This document shows positions 1 through 5,637 of a stretch of 6,505 nucleotides of DNA, piece after piece; position 1 is the first letter of the stretch, and every line of letters starts with the position of its first letter. The notes under the pieces were generated by a model. The model was given only the letters and a program-made list of their open reading frames with translations. It ran no database searches and had not been told where the DNA came from. Source of the DNA: Micrococcaceae bacterium UBA6021 (GTDB lineage Bacteria > Actinomycetota > Actinomycetes > Actinomycetales > Micrococcaceae); assembly GCA_002427975.1 (NCBI GenBank), contig DIZT01000016.1:1-6505 (forward strand). The letters run 5' to 3'. Made by a program: the position numbers and the translations under genes.

Positions 1-1
1 C

Positions 2-1693
2 CGGACGCACCTGATGCCAGTCAGCGAAGCGGCCCTGCGCGCCCTCGCGAAGGCAGTGCTGGGTCCGTTCTCCAATGACCGGCCGCCACCGTCTTCCCTG
101 CTGGCCACCTGGCAGAAGACCAAACGCTCCGTCCGCGAACTGCACGAACGAATCTTCTACCGCCCACTGCTCAACACCGCGGCCAAACTCAGCAGCGAGG
201 ACGCCAGGCTCACCCCGGAGGCCGCCCAGGGCCGCCTTGCCGCGCTGGGCTACCGTGACCCGCAGGGCGCAATGCGGCATATCGAGGCGCTGACCGCCGG
301 TGTCAGCCGGCGGGCAGCCCTGCAACGGCAGTTGCTGCCCATCCTGCTGGACTGGCTCGCCGAAGGGGTTGATCCTGACGCCGGGCTCCTCGCGTTCCGT
401 CGGGTCAGTGAGGCGCTGGGCACCACCCACTGGTACCTGGGCATGCTCCGGGATTCCACGGCAGCGGCCGAGCGGCTGTGCCACGTGCTCTCCAACTCGC
501 GGCTGATTGCAGACCTCTTGGAGGTTTCGCCGGAATCGGTGGCGTGGCTGGGTCATGACAAGGAACTCACTCCCGTGGGTTTCGAAGCCCAGTGGCAGGA
601 GATCACATCCAAGATGTCACGCCACTCTGACCCTGAAAGCGCCATGCGGCTGATCCGGCTGATCCGGCGCAGGGAGACTCTCAGGATCGCGATTGCGGAT
701 TCTGCCGGGTTGCTCAACCAGGACCAGGTAGGCGCCGCGCTGGCGGACACCGACCGGGCCGCCGTGCTGGGCGCGCTGCGCGTGGCCGAAGGCATCGTCT
801 CCGCCGCGGGACCGCTTAAAACCGCGCTGCTGGTGGTGGCCATGGGCCGCCAAGGTGGGCACGAGATTGGCTACGGCTCCGATGCCGACGTGATGTACGT
901 CCACCGGGCGCTGCCTGGCTACACCGAGGAGGAAGCGCAGGAGCAGGCAGCCCGGATGGTGTCCAAGGTGTCCAGCCTGCTGACCCAGCCCCTCAAGCCC
1001 GCGATCATGGCCGAGCGGGTCCTGCAGATGGACGCGGATCTGCGGCCCGAAGGAAAGAACGGCGCCATGGTGCGCTCGCTCGATTCGTTTGCAGAGTACT
1101 ACCGCCGCTGGTCCCTGATCTGGGAAGCGCAGGCTTTGCTGCGGGCCCGGCCCATGGCGGGCGATGACGCGCTGGCAAACGACTTCCTGGCCCTTATCGA
1201 TCCAATCCGGTACCCGGAAACGATTTCGGAGCAGGACATCCGCGAAGTACGCAGGGTCAAAGCGCGCGTGGAAGCGGAACGGCTGCCGCGCGGTGCGGAC
1301 CCGGCACGCCACCTGAAGCTTGGACGCGGGGGACTGAGCGACGTCGAGTGGCTGGTGCAGCTCCTTCAGCTCCAGCACGCGGGCAAGCACCCGGAACTGC
1401 GGACCACGTCCACTGTGGAGGCCCTTGATGCTGCGGCTGGCCTGGGCCTGCTCACCGCTGCTGACGCGACGCTGCTGGCGGACGCGTGGCGGCTTGCCAG
1501 CAGGATCCGGTCCGCCAACGTCATCTGGAGCGGAAGGGCGTCGGATCTGCTGCCGTCCTCACGGCGCGACCTCGAAGCCGTGGCGCGCTGGTGCGGCTAC
1601 GAACCAGGCCACGCGGCCACCTTGGAGGAGGACTACCTCCGCCTGAGCCGGCGTGCCCGGGCGGTCTTCGAAAAGGTTTTTTACGGTCATTAG
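2..1693 (+). CDS. glnE: Bifunctional glutamine synthetase adenylyltransferase/adenylyl-removing enzyme, C-terminal part (5' end outside window)
   Basis: GlnE controls glutamine synthetase in the cytoplasm by attaching AMP to a tyrosine of each GlnA subunit and removing it. The frame is already open at the window edge and the ATG at 14 is internal, so this is a partial gene. About 563 codons are present, against roughly 950–1000 for the family. Numbering from the ATG at 14: residues 1 to about 30 finish the helical part of the N-terminal (AMP-removing) half. The C-terminal adenylyltransferase half is complete. It has the nucleotidyltransferase motif GYGSDAD with metal-binding Asp290 and Asp292, then DADLRPEG (340–347), WEAQALLRARP (from 370) and GRGGLSDVEW (437–446), which opens the C-terminal helical domain of the PII-uridylyltransferase-like type. 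By E. coli precedent this half adds AMP. It ends with TAG at 1691, 66 nt before the VOC gene. No terminator hairpin is visible. The target GlnA is encoded at 3012–4436. Confidence 0.96.
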   Translation, partial: RTHLMPVSEAALRALAKAVLGPFSNDRPPPSSLLATWQKTKRSVRELHERIFYRPLLNTAAKLSSEDARLTPEAAQGRLAALGYRDPQGAMRHIEALTAGVSRRAALQRQLLPILLDWLAEGVDPDAGLLAFRRVSEALGTTHWYLGMLRDSTAAAERLCHVLSNSRLIADLLEVSPESVAWLGHDKELTPVGFEAQWQEITSKMSRHSDPESAMRLIRLIRRRETLRIAIADSAGLLNQDQVGAALADTDRAAVLGALRVAEGIVSAAGPLKTALLVVAMGRQGGHEIGYGSDADVMYVHRALPGYTEEEAQEQAARMVSKVSSLLTQPLKPAIMAERVLQMDADLRPEGKNGAMVRSLDSFAEYYRRWSLIWEAQALLRARPMAGDDALANDFLALIDPIRYPETISEQDIREVRRVKARVEAERLPRGADPARHLKLGRGGLSDVEWLVQLLQLQHAGKHPELRTTSTVEALDAAAGLGLLTAADATLLADAWRLASRIRSANVIWSGRASDLLPSSRRDLEAVARWCGYEPGHAATLEEDYLRLSRRARAVFEKVFYGH

Positions 1694-1722
1694 CGGTGCC
1701 CTGTGGTCCTCCCGGGATGTTG

Positions 1723-1759
1723 CAGACAGCCGCTGCGGTCCGGTGCTAGGTTGGGGGCC
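1723..1759 (+). promoter_or_regulatory. Promoter of the VOC gene, placed for leaderless transcription
   Basis: An extended -10 (TG at 1744–1745, one base, then TAGGTT at 1747–1752) lies 18 nt downstream of CAGACA (1723–1728), which matches four of six bases of the -35 consensus. The next seven bases lead directly to the ATG at 1760, so transcription would start at or within a base of the start codon. There is no room for a Shine–Dalgarno sequence on such a transcript. Leaderless mRNAs are common in actinobacteria. The hexamers and spacing are seen; the start point is inferred. Confidence 0.55.
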
Positions 1760-2203
1760 ATGGTTACGCAAATCTTCCTGAATCTGCCCGTTAAGGACCT
1801 GAACCGGTCGGTGGACTTTTTCACGGCCCTTGGATTCTCCTTCAACCCGGACTACACCGATGAAAACGCGACCTGCATGATCATCAACGACAACGCCTTC
1901 GTGATGCTCCTGGTGGAGGGTTTCTTCAAGACCTTCACGTCCAAGGACGTTGCGGACACGGGTGGTGCCATCGAAGCCATCATGGCGTTCTCCGTGGACA
2001 GCAGGGAGGCCGTTGATGAAACAGTCCGTAAGGCGCTGGCCGCCGGCGGTGCTCCGTCGCAGGAAGTACAGGACTACGGCTTTATGTATAACCACAGTTT
2101 CCAGGACCCGGACGGCCACCTCTGGGAGGTCCTCTGGACGGACCCGGCAGGGCCGCCGGCCGACGGCGGGGCTCCGGCCGGCGCCGACGGGCCGCTGACC
2201 TGA
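1760..2203 (+). CDS. VOC-family protein (glyoxalase/bleomycin-resistance/dioxygenase fold)
   Basis: A 147-residue cytoplasmic protein resembling the COG3607 'predicted lactoylglutathione lyase' group. It opens with IFLNLPVKDLNRSVDFF (residues 5–21), the typical first strand and helix, then LGF (24–26). The centre carries the family-typical VMLLVEG and FSVDSREAVDE. The second module ends QDYGFMYNHSF…DPDGHLWEVLW, with Glu123 at the usual C-terminal metal-ligand position. The usual first-strand His/Gln ligand site appears to be Asn8, so metal use and glyoxalase activity cannot be assumed; substrate is unknown. Residues 127–147 form a Pro/Ala/Gly/Asp-rich tail beyond the fold, probably disordered. 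The ATG at 1760 is preferred over an upstream ATG at 1703 because homology begins here and a -10 sits seven bases before it. The TGA stop lies inside the first copy of a 15-bp tandem repeat. Confidence 0.85.
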   Translation: MVTQIFLNLPVKDLNRSVDFFTALGFSFNPDYTDENATCMIINDNAFVMLLVEGFFKTFTSKDVADTGGAIEAIMAFSVDSREAVDETVRKALAAGGAPSQEVQDYGFMYNHSFQDPDGHLWEVLWTDPAGPPADGGAPAGADGPLT

Positions 2204-2223
2204 AAAGCGCTGACCTGAAAAGC
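2194..2223 (+). repeat. Perfect 15-bp tandem direct repeat at the VOC/GNAT junction
   Basis: GCTGACCTGAAAAGC occurs twice back to back (2194–2208 and 2209–2223) with no mismatch. The first copy contains the VOC stop codon and the second repeats it in the same frame. The unit is a multiple of three, so it does not alter any frame. It looks like a recent short tandem duplication. Each copy also supplies a CTGACC hexamer. Confidence 0.9.
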
Positions 2224-2295
2224 CCGGCCGGTACGGTCTGGCTGATATCCCTGCGTGACCTCGGCTCAGATGCCCTCGCCATCCAACTCGGCGAA

Positions 2296-2745
2296 GTGGC
2301 CGGCCTGGAACTGGGCGCGGGGCAAAGCGGCTTCGTGGGCGACCCGCTCCGGATGGTCCTGGCGGGACTGGCCGAGGACTCGCGGTTTCCCTACGTCATC
2401 GAAGCAGCGGGCTATGCCGTCGGTGTTCTGACTCTCCAGGCCGGTGCCGCGCGCCTGGCGGGCTGGCCGGATGAGGACTCTGCCTGGCTGCTGCGCGGCT
2501 TCCTGATTGACCGGCGCCGGCAGGGCAAAGGCCTCGGGCCCTTGGCGGCAGCGTCCGCAGTGGCCGCCGCCGCGAAACTGACCGCCAGGCGCGGAACGCA
2601 GGAGGCCGGCGTCGTACTTTCCGTTAACGAAGGCAACCCGGCAGGTTTGTCCGCCTACAGGACCGCAGGCTTTGCAGACCACGGGCAATACCTGGGCGGA
2701 AGTTCCGGACCGCAGCGGACCATGTACCGGAGCCTTACGGCATGA
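2296..2745 (+). CDS. GNAT-family N-acetyltransferase; real start probably upstream of the first canonical codon
   Basis: Predicted acetyl-CoA-dependent N-acetyltransferase, cytoplasmic, substrate unknown. Numbering from GTG 2296 (149 residues): strand pair around VIEAAGYAVGVLTLQ (34–48); motif A LLRGFLIDRRRQGKGLG (65–81), with the R-x-x-G-x-G acetyl-CoA pyrophosphate loop at 74–79; motif B VVLSVNEGNPAGLSAYRTAGF (106–126), with Asn111, Asn114 and Tyr121. GTG 2296 is the first ATG/GTG/TTG after the in-frame TAA at 2089, but it is probably not the true start. The codons just before it read VWLISLRDLG then DALAIQLGEVAGLELG, which look like the first strand and helix of the GNAT fold. Translation therefore likely begins between about 2200 and 2245 at a non-standard codon; CTG occurs at 2200, 2215 and 2242. 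The gene follows the VOC gene closely and may be co-transcribed. The stop is TGA at 2743. Confidence 0.8.
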   Translation: MAGLELGAGQSGFVGDPLRMVLAGLAEDSRFPYVIEAAGYAVGVLTLQAGAARLAGWPDEDSAWLLRGFLIDRRRQGKGLGPLAAASAVAAAAKLTARRGTQEAGVVLSVNEGNPAGLSAYRTAGFADHGQYLGGSSGPQRTMYRSLTA

Positions 2746-2875
2746 TTCGGCCAGGAAACGGCCACCGGACATTGCCTCCGGCTCCACATTGACCCATCAT
2801 GTGGATTGGCGGTGTTCTTCAAAACCTTGTTGGGGGGAAGGCTTGAAAAGTCTTCGTCTCGGGGAGCACCTGCCA

Positions 2876-2917
2876 GGGGGCTGGCTCCCGGTCTCAGCAC
2901 GTCTGGAGCCAGCCTCC
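2876..2917. other. Hairpin in the gene-free stretch between the GNAT and glnA stops
   Basis: The 266-nt stretch 2746–3011 holds no convincing gene. Within it GGCTGGCTCC (2879–2888) pairs perfectly with GGAGCCAGCC (2905–2914) around a 16-nt loop; one G·T and two G·C pairs extend the stem outward. A smaller stem, TCCACAT (2783–2789) with ATGTGGA (2799–2805), lies nearer the GNAT stop. Neither has a T-run on the + side. They could end + strand transcription weakly or protect the 3' end of the glnA transcript, but function is unknown. Confidence 0.5.
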
Positions 2918-2928
2918 ACCTTGGAGAC

Positions 2929-2980
2929 AAAAAAGTCCGCCCGGCTGCGCAGCATTGACGCTGGCAGCGGGCGGACTTTT
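2929..2980 (-). terminator. Rho-independent terminator of glnA
   Basis: AAAAGTCCGCCC (2931–2942) is the exact reverse complement of GGGCGGACTTTT (2969–2980). Inside, GCTGC (2944–2948) pairs with GCAGC (2964–2968) after a one-base bulge. Read on the minus strand the hairpin runs into TTTTTT (2934–2929). It begins 31 nt after the glnA TAG stop. On the + strand the stem ends in only four Ts, so it could also stop GNAT transcription, less strongly. Confidence 0.88.
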
Positions 2981-3011
2981 GGGGACTGAACGGGTTCAGC
3001 CGCTGATCTGG

Positions 3012-4436
3012 CTAGACGCCGTAGTAGAGCTCGAACTCGTACGGGTTCGGGCGCAGGGACAGCGGGCGGATCTCGTACTCGTACTTGTACTCGATCCAGG
3101 TGTCGATCAGGTCCTGGGTGAACACGCCACCGGCCTGCAGGAACTCGTTGTCCTCGGCCAGTGCGTCCAGGGCCTCTTCGAGGGAGCCCGGAGCCTTGGG
3201 GATGTCCTTGGCTTCCTCGGCGGGGAGCTCGTAGAGGTCCTTGTCGATCGGAGCCGGCGGTTCAATGCGGTTGCGGATGCCGTCAATGCCGGCCATCAGC
3301 TGGGCAGCGAATGCCAGGTACGGGTTGGACGAGGGGTCCGGAGCGCGGAACTCGATGCGCTTGGCCTTCGGGTTGGAGCCCGTGATCGGGATGCGGATAC
3401 CGGCGGAGCGGTTGCCCTGCGAGTAAACCATGTTGACCGGAGCTTCGAAGCCCTTGACCAGGCGGCGGTAGGAGTTCACCGTCGGGTTGGTAAAGGCCAG
3501 CACTGCGGAGGAGTGCTTCAGCAGGCCGCCGATGTACCAGCGGGCCATGTCGGACAGGCCGGCGTAGCCCTTTTCGTCGTAGAACAGCGGCTCGCCGTTG
3601 GTCCACAGCGACTGGTGGCAGTGCATGCCCGAACCGTTGTCACCAAAGACCGGCTTCGGCATGAAGGTCACGGACTTGCCCCAGGCGTCGGCCGTGTTCT
3701 TGACGACGTACTTGAACTTCTGCAGGTCATCCGCGGCGTGCGTCAGCGTGGTGAACTTGTAGTTGATTTCAGCCTGGCCGGCGGAGCCTACCTCGTGGTG
3801 GCTGCGCTCAACCTCAAGGCCTGCCTCATCCAGGGCAACACACATTGCGTCGCGGAGGTCAGCCTGCTTGTCAGTGGGGGAAACCGGGAAGTAGCCACCC
3901 TTGATGGGGGTCTTGTAGCCGAGGTTACCGCCCTCTTCTTCGCGGCCCGTGTTCCAGTGTGCTTCTTCGGAGTCGATCTTGTAGAAGCTGCCCTCGGGGG
4001 AGGACTGGTACTGGACGTTGTCGAAGACGAAGAATTCGGCTTCGGGAGCGAAGAACGCGGTGTCGGCGATGCCGGTGGAGGCGAGGTAGGCCTCAGCCTT
4101 TTCGGCCACGCCGCGGGGGTCGCGGTGGTAGGGGTCTCCGGTGCGGGGGTTCACGATGGAGAAGTTCAGCGCCAGGGTCTTTTCCATGCGGAAGGTGTCC
4201 AGGAATGCGGTGGTGACGTCCGGGATCAGCTGCATGTCGGATTCGGCGATGCCCTGGAAGCCGCGGATGGATGATCCGTCGAAGAGCTGGCCGTTGACGA
4301 AGAAGTCAGCGTCAACGCTCTTGGCCGGCACATTGAAGTGCTGCTGGACGCCGGGGAGGTCGGTGAAGCGGATATCGACGAATTTAATTTCTTCGTCCTT
4401 GATGAACTTGAGGACTTCGTCCGCATTCTTGAACAT
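3012..4436 (-). CDS. glnA: Class I glutamine synthetase (GSI, adenylylation-regulated type)
   Basis: Makes glutamine from glutamate, ammonia and ATP as a cytoplasmic dodecamer. The 474-residue length is normal for GSI. Visible in order: beta-grasp N-terminal domain with the DGSSIRGF signature loop (53–60); metal ligands Glu132 and Glu134 in [22 protein letters not shown] (213–228) with Glu215 and Glu223; the ATP-site signature [16 protein letters not shown] (261–276) with His272; EAPVNMV (331–337), the substrate-closing loop; NRSAGIRIP (342–350) with Arg343; and KRIEFRAPD (359–367) with Glu362. Tyr402 in [11 protein letters not shown] is the conserved AMP-accepting tyrosine, so it should be a GlnE substrate. 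All expected catalytic positions are present. ATG 4436 is preceded by AGGAG five bases upstream. The gene diverges from the RDD gene, has GlnR-like sites upstream and ends at its own terminator, so it is probably monocistronic. It corresponds to M. tuberculosis glnA1 rather than the non-adenylylated paralogues. Confidence 0.98.
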   Translation of the reverse strand: MFKNADEVLKFIKDEEIKFVDIRFTDLPGVQQHFNVPAKSVDADFFVNGQLFDGSSIRGFQGIAESDMQLIPDVTTAFLDTFRMEKTLALNFSIVNPRTGDPYHRDPRGVAEKAEAYLASTGIADTAFFAPEAEFFVFDNVQYQSSPEGSFYKIDSEEAHWNTGREEEGGNLGYKTPIKGGYFPVSPTDKQADLRDAMCVALDEAGLEVERSHHEVGSAGQAEINYKFTTLTHAADDLQKFKYVVKNTADAWGKSVTFMPKPVFGDNGSGMHCHQSLWTNGEPLFYDEKGYAGLSDMARWYIGGLLKHSSAVLAFTNPTVNSYRRLVKGFEAPVNMVYSQGNRSAGIRIPITGSNPKAKRIEFRAPDPSSNPYLAFAAQLMAGIDGIRNRIEPPAPIDKDLYELPAEEAKDIPKAPGSLEEALDALAEDNEFLQAGGVFTQDLIDTWIEYKYEYEIRPLSLRPNPYEFELYYGV

Positions 4437-4441
4437 CTATG

Positions 4442-4446
4442 CTCCT
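4442..4446 (-). promoter_or_regulatory. glnA ribosome binding site
   Basis: On the minus strand AGGAG (4446–4442) lies five bases before the ATG at 4436, a good Shine–Dalgarno match that supports this start. Confidence 0.8.
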
Positions 4447-4501
4447 AACGCATATGTAAATATCTGGCTGGCAAGCCGTCTGATCCAGCGCAATCCTAAG
4501 G

Positions 4502-4524
4502 GCAGGGAAACACGGTTTCCCTGC
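4502..4524 (-). other. Perfect 10-bp hairpin in the probable glnA 5' leader
   Basis: GCAGGGAAAC (4502–4511) is the exact reverse complement of GTTTCCCTGC (4515–4524), leaving a 3-nt loop. It sits 65 nt upstream of the glnA start. If transcription begins near 4545 it would be in the leader RNA; if at the alternative -10 TAGGAT (4498–4493) it would lie between -35 and -10. No T-run follows, so it is not an ordinary terminator. It may be an RNA stability element or a DNA operator. Confidence 0.55.
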
Positions 4525-4551
4525 TTGGGGTATTGCTTGAAACTGCTACCA

Positions 4552-4579
4552 ACCCTATGGACACGTCATTTCCCGTCAG
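4552..4579 (-). promoter_or_regulatory. Candidate glnA promoter overlapping the GlnR-like operator
   Basis: On the minus strand, CTGACG (4579–4574; matches four of six bases of TTGACA) is followed after 16 nt by TAGGGT (4557–4552; fits TAnnnT). The start point would be near 4545, giving a leader of about 110 nt. The -35 lies inside the last half of the GlnR-like operator, an arrangement typical of activation by OmpR-type regulators. TAGGAT at 4498–4493 is an alternative -10 without a clear -35. Confidence 0.35.
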
Positions 4580-4605
4580 TGTCCACATTGTTTCGGGCAG
4601 GTTAC
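4568..4605 (-). promoter_or_regulatory. GlnR-type nitrogen operator upstream of glnA
   Basis: On the minus strand four pentamers occur with exact 6-nt spacers: GTAAC (4605–4601), GAAAC (4594–4590), GACAC (4583–4579) and GAAAT (4572–4568). The GlnR consensus described in Streptomyces is gTnAC-n6-GaAAC-n6-GtnAC-n6-GaAAC. The first half-box is exact and the second differs at one base in each pentamer, while every spacer is exact. glnA is a classic GlnR target. That this host has GlnR is not shown in the window. Confidence 0.7.
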
Positions 4606-4648
4606 AGAATGCCCTGACCAGGTTACAGAATTGTCCTGACCAGGTAAC
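4599..4648. repeat. Two and a third direct repeats carrying extra GTAAC sites
   Basis: AGGTTACAGAAT followed by a variable two or three bases and CCTGACC occurs at 4599–4619 (21 bp) and 4620–4641 (22 bp); a partial third copy, AGGTAAC, follows at 4642–4648. On the minus strand each copy contains GTAAC or GTTAC, the first pentamer of a GlnR half-box. These lie about two helical turns apart, with weak second pentamers (AGGGC, AGGAC). The array joins directly onto the operator at 4568–4605. Confidence 0.8.
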
Positions 4649-4708
4649 GCTATCGGGTGTCCGGAGCATGGTCCAACGGTCTCCACTCTGTGAACGGCGG
4701 TGAGTCGG

Positions 4709-4720
4709 TAAGCTTGGACG
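4709..4720 (+). promoter_or_regulatory. -10 element for leaderless transcription of the RDD gene
   Basis: TAAGCT (4709–4714) fits the actinobacterial TAnnnT -10, and six bases later comes GTG 4721. Transcription would start on or next to the start codon, which explains why no Shine–Dalgarno sequence is visible. No clear -35 is seen. The TAA inside this hexamer is also the in-frame stop that bounds the gene upstream. Confidence 0.45.
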
Positions 4721-5158
4721 GTGGTAGATCGCAATGACATTGGCTCCTGGCTCAGCGGACCGGACACATCCGGCGTCTCAAAGTACCCGGGGGAGCGCTT
4801 GGGATTGCCCGAATCCGGTTCCGGCTCCATCGCCCGGGCGGGCAGGCGCATCCTTGCCATCGTCATTGACTGGGGCATCGCCCTGTTGATCAGCAATTTT
4901 GCCTTTGGCGGTGACTCCTGGGCCACGCTGGCGATTTTCGCCGCGGAACAGATGTTGCTCGTCGGCACCCTCGGTTACAGCATCGGCCACCGCGTGGCAG
5001 GGATCCACGTGCTGCGCCTGGGGGGCGGGGCCGCGGGACCGATGGCTGCCGTAGTGAGGTCAGTGCTGCTGTGCCTGGTGATTCCCGCCGTGATTTTCGA
5101 CCCGGACCAGCGTGGAGTGCACGACAAGGCGATGAACACCGTCCTCGTGCGGCGATAG
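4721..5158 (+). CDS. RDD-family integral membrane protein
   Basis: A 145-residue membrane protein of unknown function. Residues 1 to about 38 are hydrophilic and probably cytoplasmic. RRILAIVIDWGIALLISNF (42–60) is the first membrane helix and carries the Arg and Asp of the RDD signature (Arg42/43, Asp50). A second helix spans about 66–86, ending before GHRVAGIHVLRL (89–100). A third spans about 108–126 and is followed by DPDQRGVHDKAMNTVLV (127–143), the typical RDD ending with the RG-x-HDK motif. GTG 4721 is the first possible start after the in-frame TAA at 4709, and a -10 sits six bases upstream. The gene is divergent from glnA and shares its upstream region. Adjacency to glnA is conserved (M. 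tuberculosis Rv2219A), but no role in nitrogen metabolism is established. It converges on the DUF3817 gene with 28 nt between stops and no clear terminator. Confidence 0.9.
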   Translation: MVDRNDIGSWLSGPDTSGVSKYPGERLGLPESGSGSIARAGRRILAIVIDWGIALLISNFAFGGDSWATLAIFAAEQMLLVGTLGYSIGHRVAGIHVLRLGGGAAGPMAAVVRSVLLCLVIPAVIFDPDQRGVHDKAMNTVLVRR

Positions 5159-5186
5159 CGGTACTCCGCCGACGTGCGGTGCGCGG

Positions 5187-5537
5187 TCAGACTCCCGCCG
5201 TTTCCTTTGTCCTGGCAGCAACGGCAGTGCGGGGCGTCAGGTAGCCGCGGGTTCCGGCCCAGCGCTCGAACGCAACAGTGGCGAACGGGAACACCGCCGA
5301 CAGCCCCGCGAAAAGCGCAACAATAAGAGGCCACCGCTGGAGCCGCCACAGGGCGAGGGCGGCGATGCCGTAGCCGACGAACACCGCACCATGGATGGGG
5401 CCGGCGATCTCCACACCCAGTTCTGTGGAACGGGCGATCCATTTGAAATACATGCCCACCAGCAGCGCAGCCCAGCTGAACGCTTCGGCAACCGCCAGGA
5501 CGCGGAACGCCCGGACAACAAAGGTCTTAACGGTCAT
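5187..5537 (-). CDS. DUF3817-family membrane protein
   Basis: A 116-residue integral membrane protein of unknown function. Family-typical sequence: FRVLAVAEAFSWAALLVGMYFK (11–32), which is the first helix with the conserved Glu19; TELGVEIAGPIHGAVFVGYG (38–57), with the conserved Gly-Pro-Ile-His-Gly at 46–50 entering the second helix; a third helix at about 69–90; then ERW (91–93). The tail after residue 97 is polar and rich in Thr, Ala and Arg. ATG 5537 is chosen because GGAAG (5548–5544) lies six bases upstream and homology starts there; an ATG at 5585 has no ribosome binding site and abuts the terminator of the preceding gene. No clear promoter is seen in the 43 nt between that terminator and ATG 5537. 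It is the extra gene relative to the M. tuberculosis glnA–lipA block. Confidence 0.87.
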   Translation of the reverse strand: MTVKTFVVRAFRVLAVAEAFSWAALLVGMYFKWIARSTELGVEIAGPIHGAVFVGYGIAALALWRLQRWPLIVALFAGLSAVFPFATVAFERWAGTRGYLTPRTAVAARTKETAGV

Positions 5538-5543
5538 TAACAA

Positions 5544-5548
5544 CTTCC
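5544..5548 (-). promoter_or_regulatory. Ribosome binding site deciding the DUF3817 start
   Basis: GGAAG on the minus strand (5548–5544) lies six bases upstream of ATG 5537. It favours this start over the in-frame ATG at 5585. Confidence 0.6.
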
Positions 5549-5580
5549 AATCAGTGTGCCCGCCTGGCTGGCCGGCGTCC

Positions 5581-5629
5581 GACAAACAAAAACCGCCCTG
5601 GTTCCGGCCAAGCCGGAACCAGGGCGGTT
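5581..5629 (-). terminator. Strong rho-independent terminator of the DUF4191 gene
   Basis: An 18-bp perfect stem: AACCGCCCTGGTTCCGGC (5591–5608) and its exact complement at 5612–5629, with a 3-nt loop. On the minus strand it runs straight into TTTTTGTTTGT. It begins 8 nt after the DUF4191 TAA stop (5640–5638) and separates that gene from the DUF3817 gene. Confidence 0.93.
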
Positions 5630-5637
5630 CAAGAGTC

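Noticed and set aside
617..1390. Open reading frame of 257 codons on the - strand opposite glnE
   Set aside because: A GC-driven shadow of glnE; His/Arg/Gln-rich with no recognisable domain and no ribosome binding site considered convincing.
1703..1759. Earlier ATG for the VOC gene at 1703
   Set aside because: The extra 19 residues have no resemblance to the family and overlap the promoter. Homology begins exactly at ATG 1760.
1559..2119. Open reading frame of 186 codons on the - strand across the glnE end and VOC gene
   Set aside because: It spans two recognised genes and the VOC promoter, with no family resemblance.
2194..2223. Programmed frameshift joining the VOC and GNAT frames
   Set aside because: The GNAT frame is -1 relative to VOC, but the bases before the TGA are not a slippery heptamer and the VOC protein is complete at its stop.
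2266..2787. Open reading frame of 173 codons on the - strand opposite the GNAT gene
   Set aside because: It covers the GNAT coding region antisense and has low-complexity, domain-free sequence. The GNAT frame carries clear motifs A and B.
2862..2920. Possible tRNA-like fold
   Set aside because: The stems do not form a cloverleaf: no acceptor pairing of suitable length, no T-loop consensus and no plausible anticodon arm.
2955..4274. Open reading frame of 439 codons on the + strand opposite glnA
   Set aside because: It lies entirely antisense to a clear, full-length glnA and starts inside the glnA terminator. Its Val/Gly/Leu/Asp-rich composition is what the complement of high-GC codons gives. 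No domain is recognisable.
4599..4648. CRISPR-like or transposon-end repeats
   Set aside because: The repeats are contiguous without spacers, and there is no inverted end pair or transposase. Their pentamer content fits regulator binding sites better.
5538..5585. Earlier ATG for the DUF3817 gene at 5585
   Set aside because: It abuts the upstream terminator and lacks a ribosome binding site, and the added 16 residues do not look like the family.
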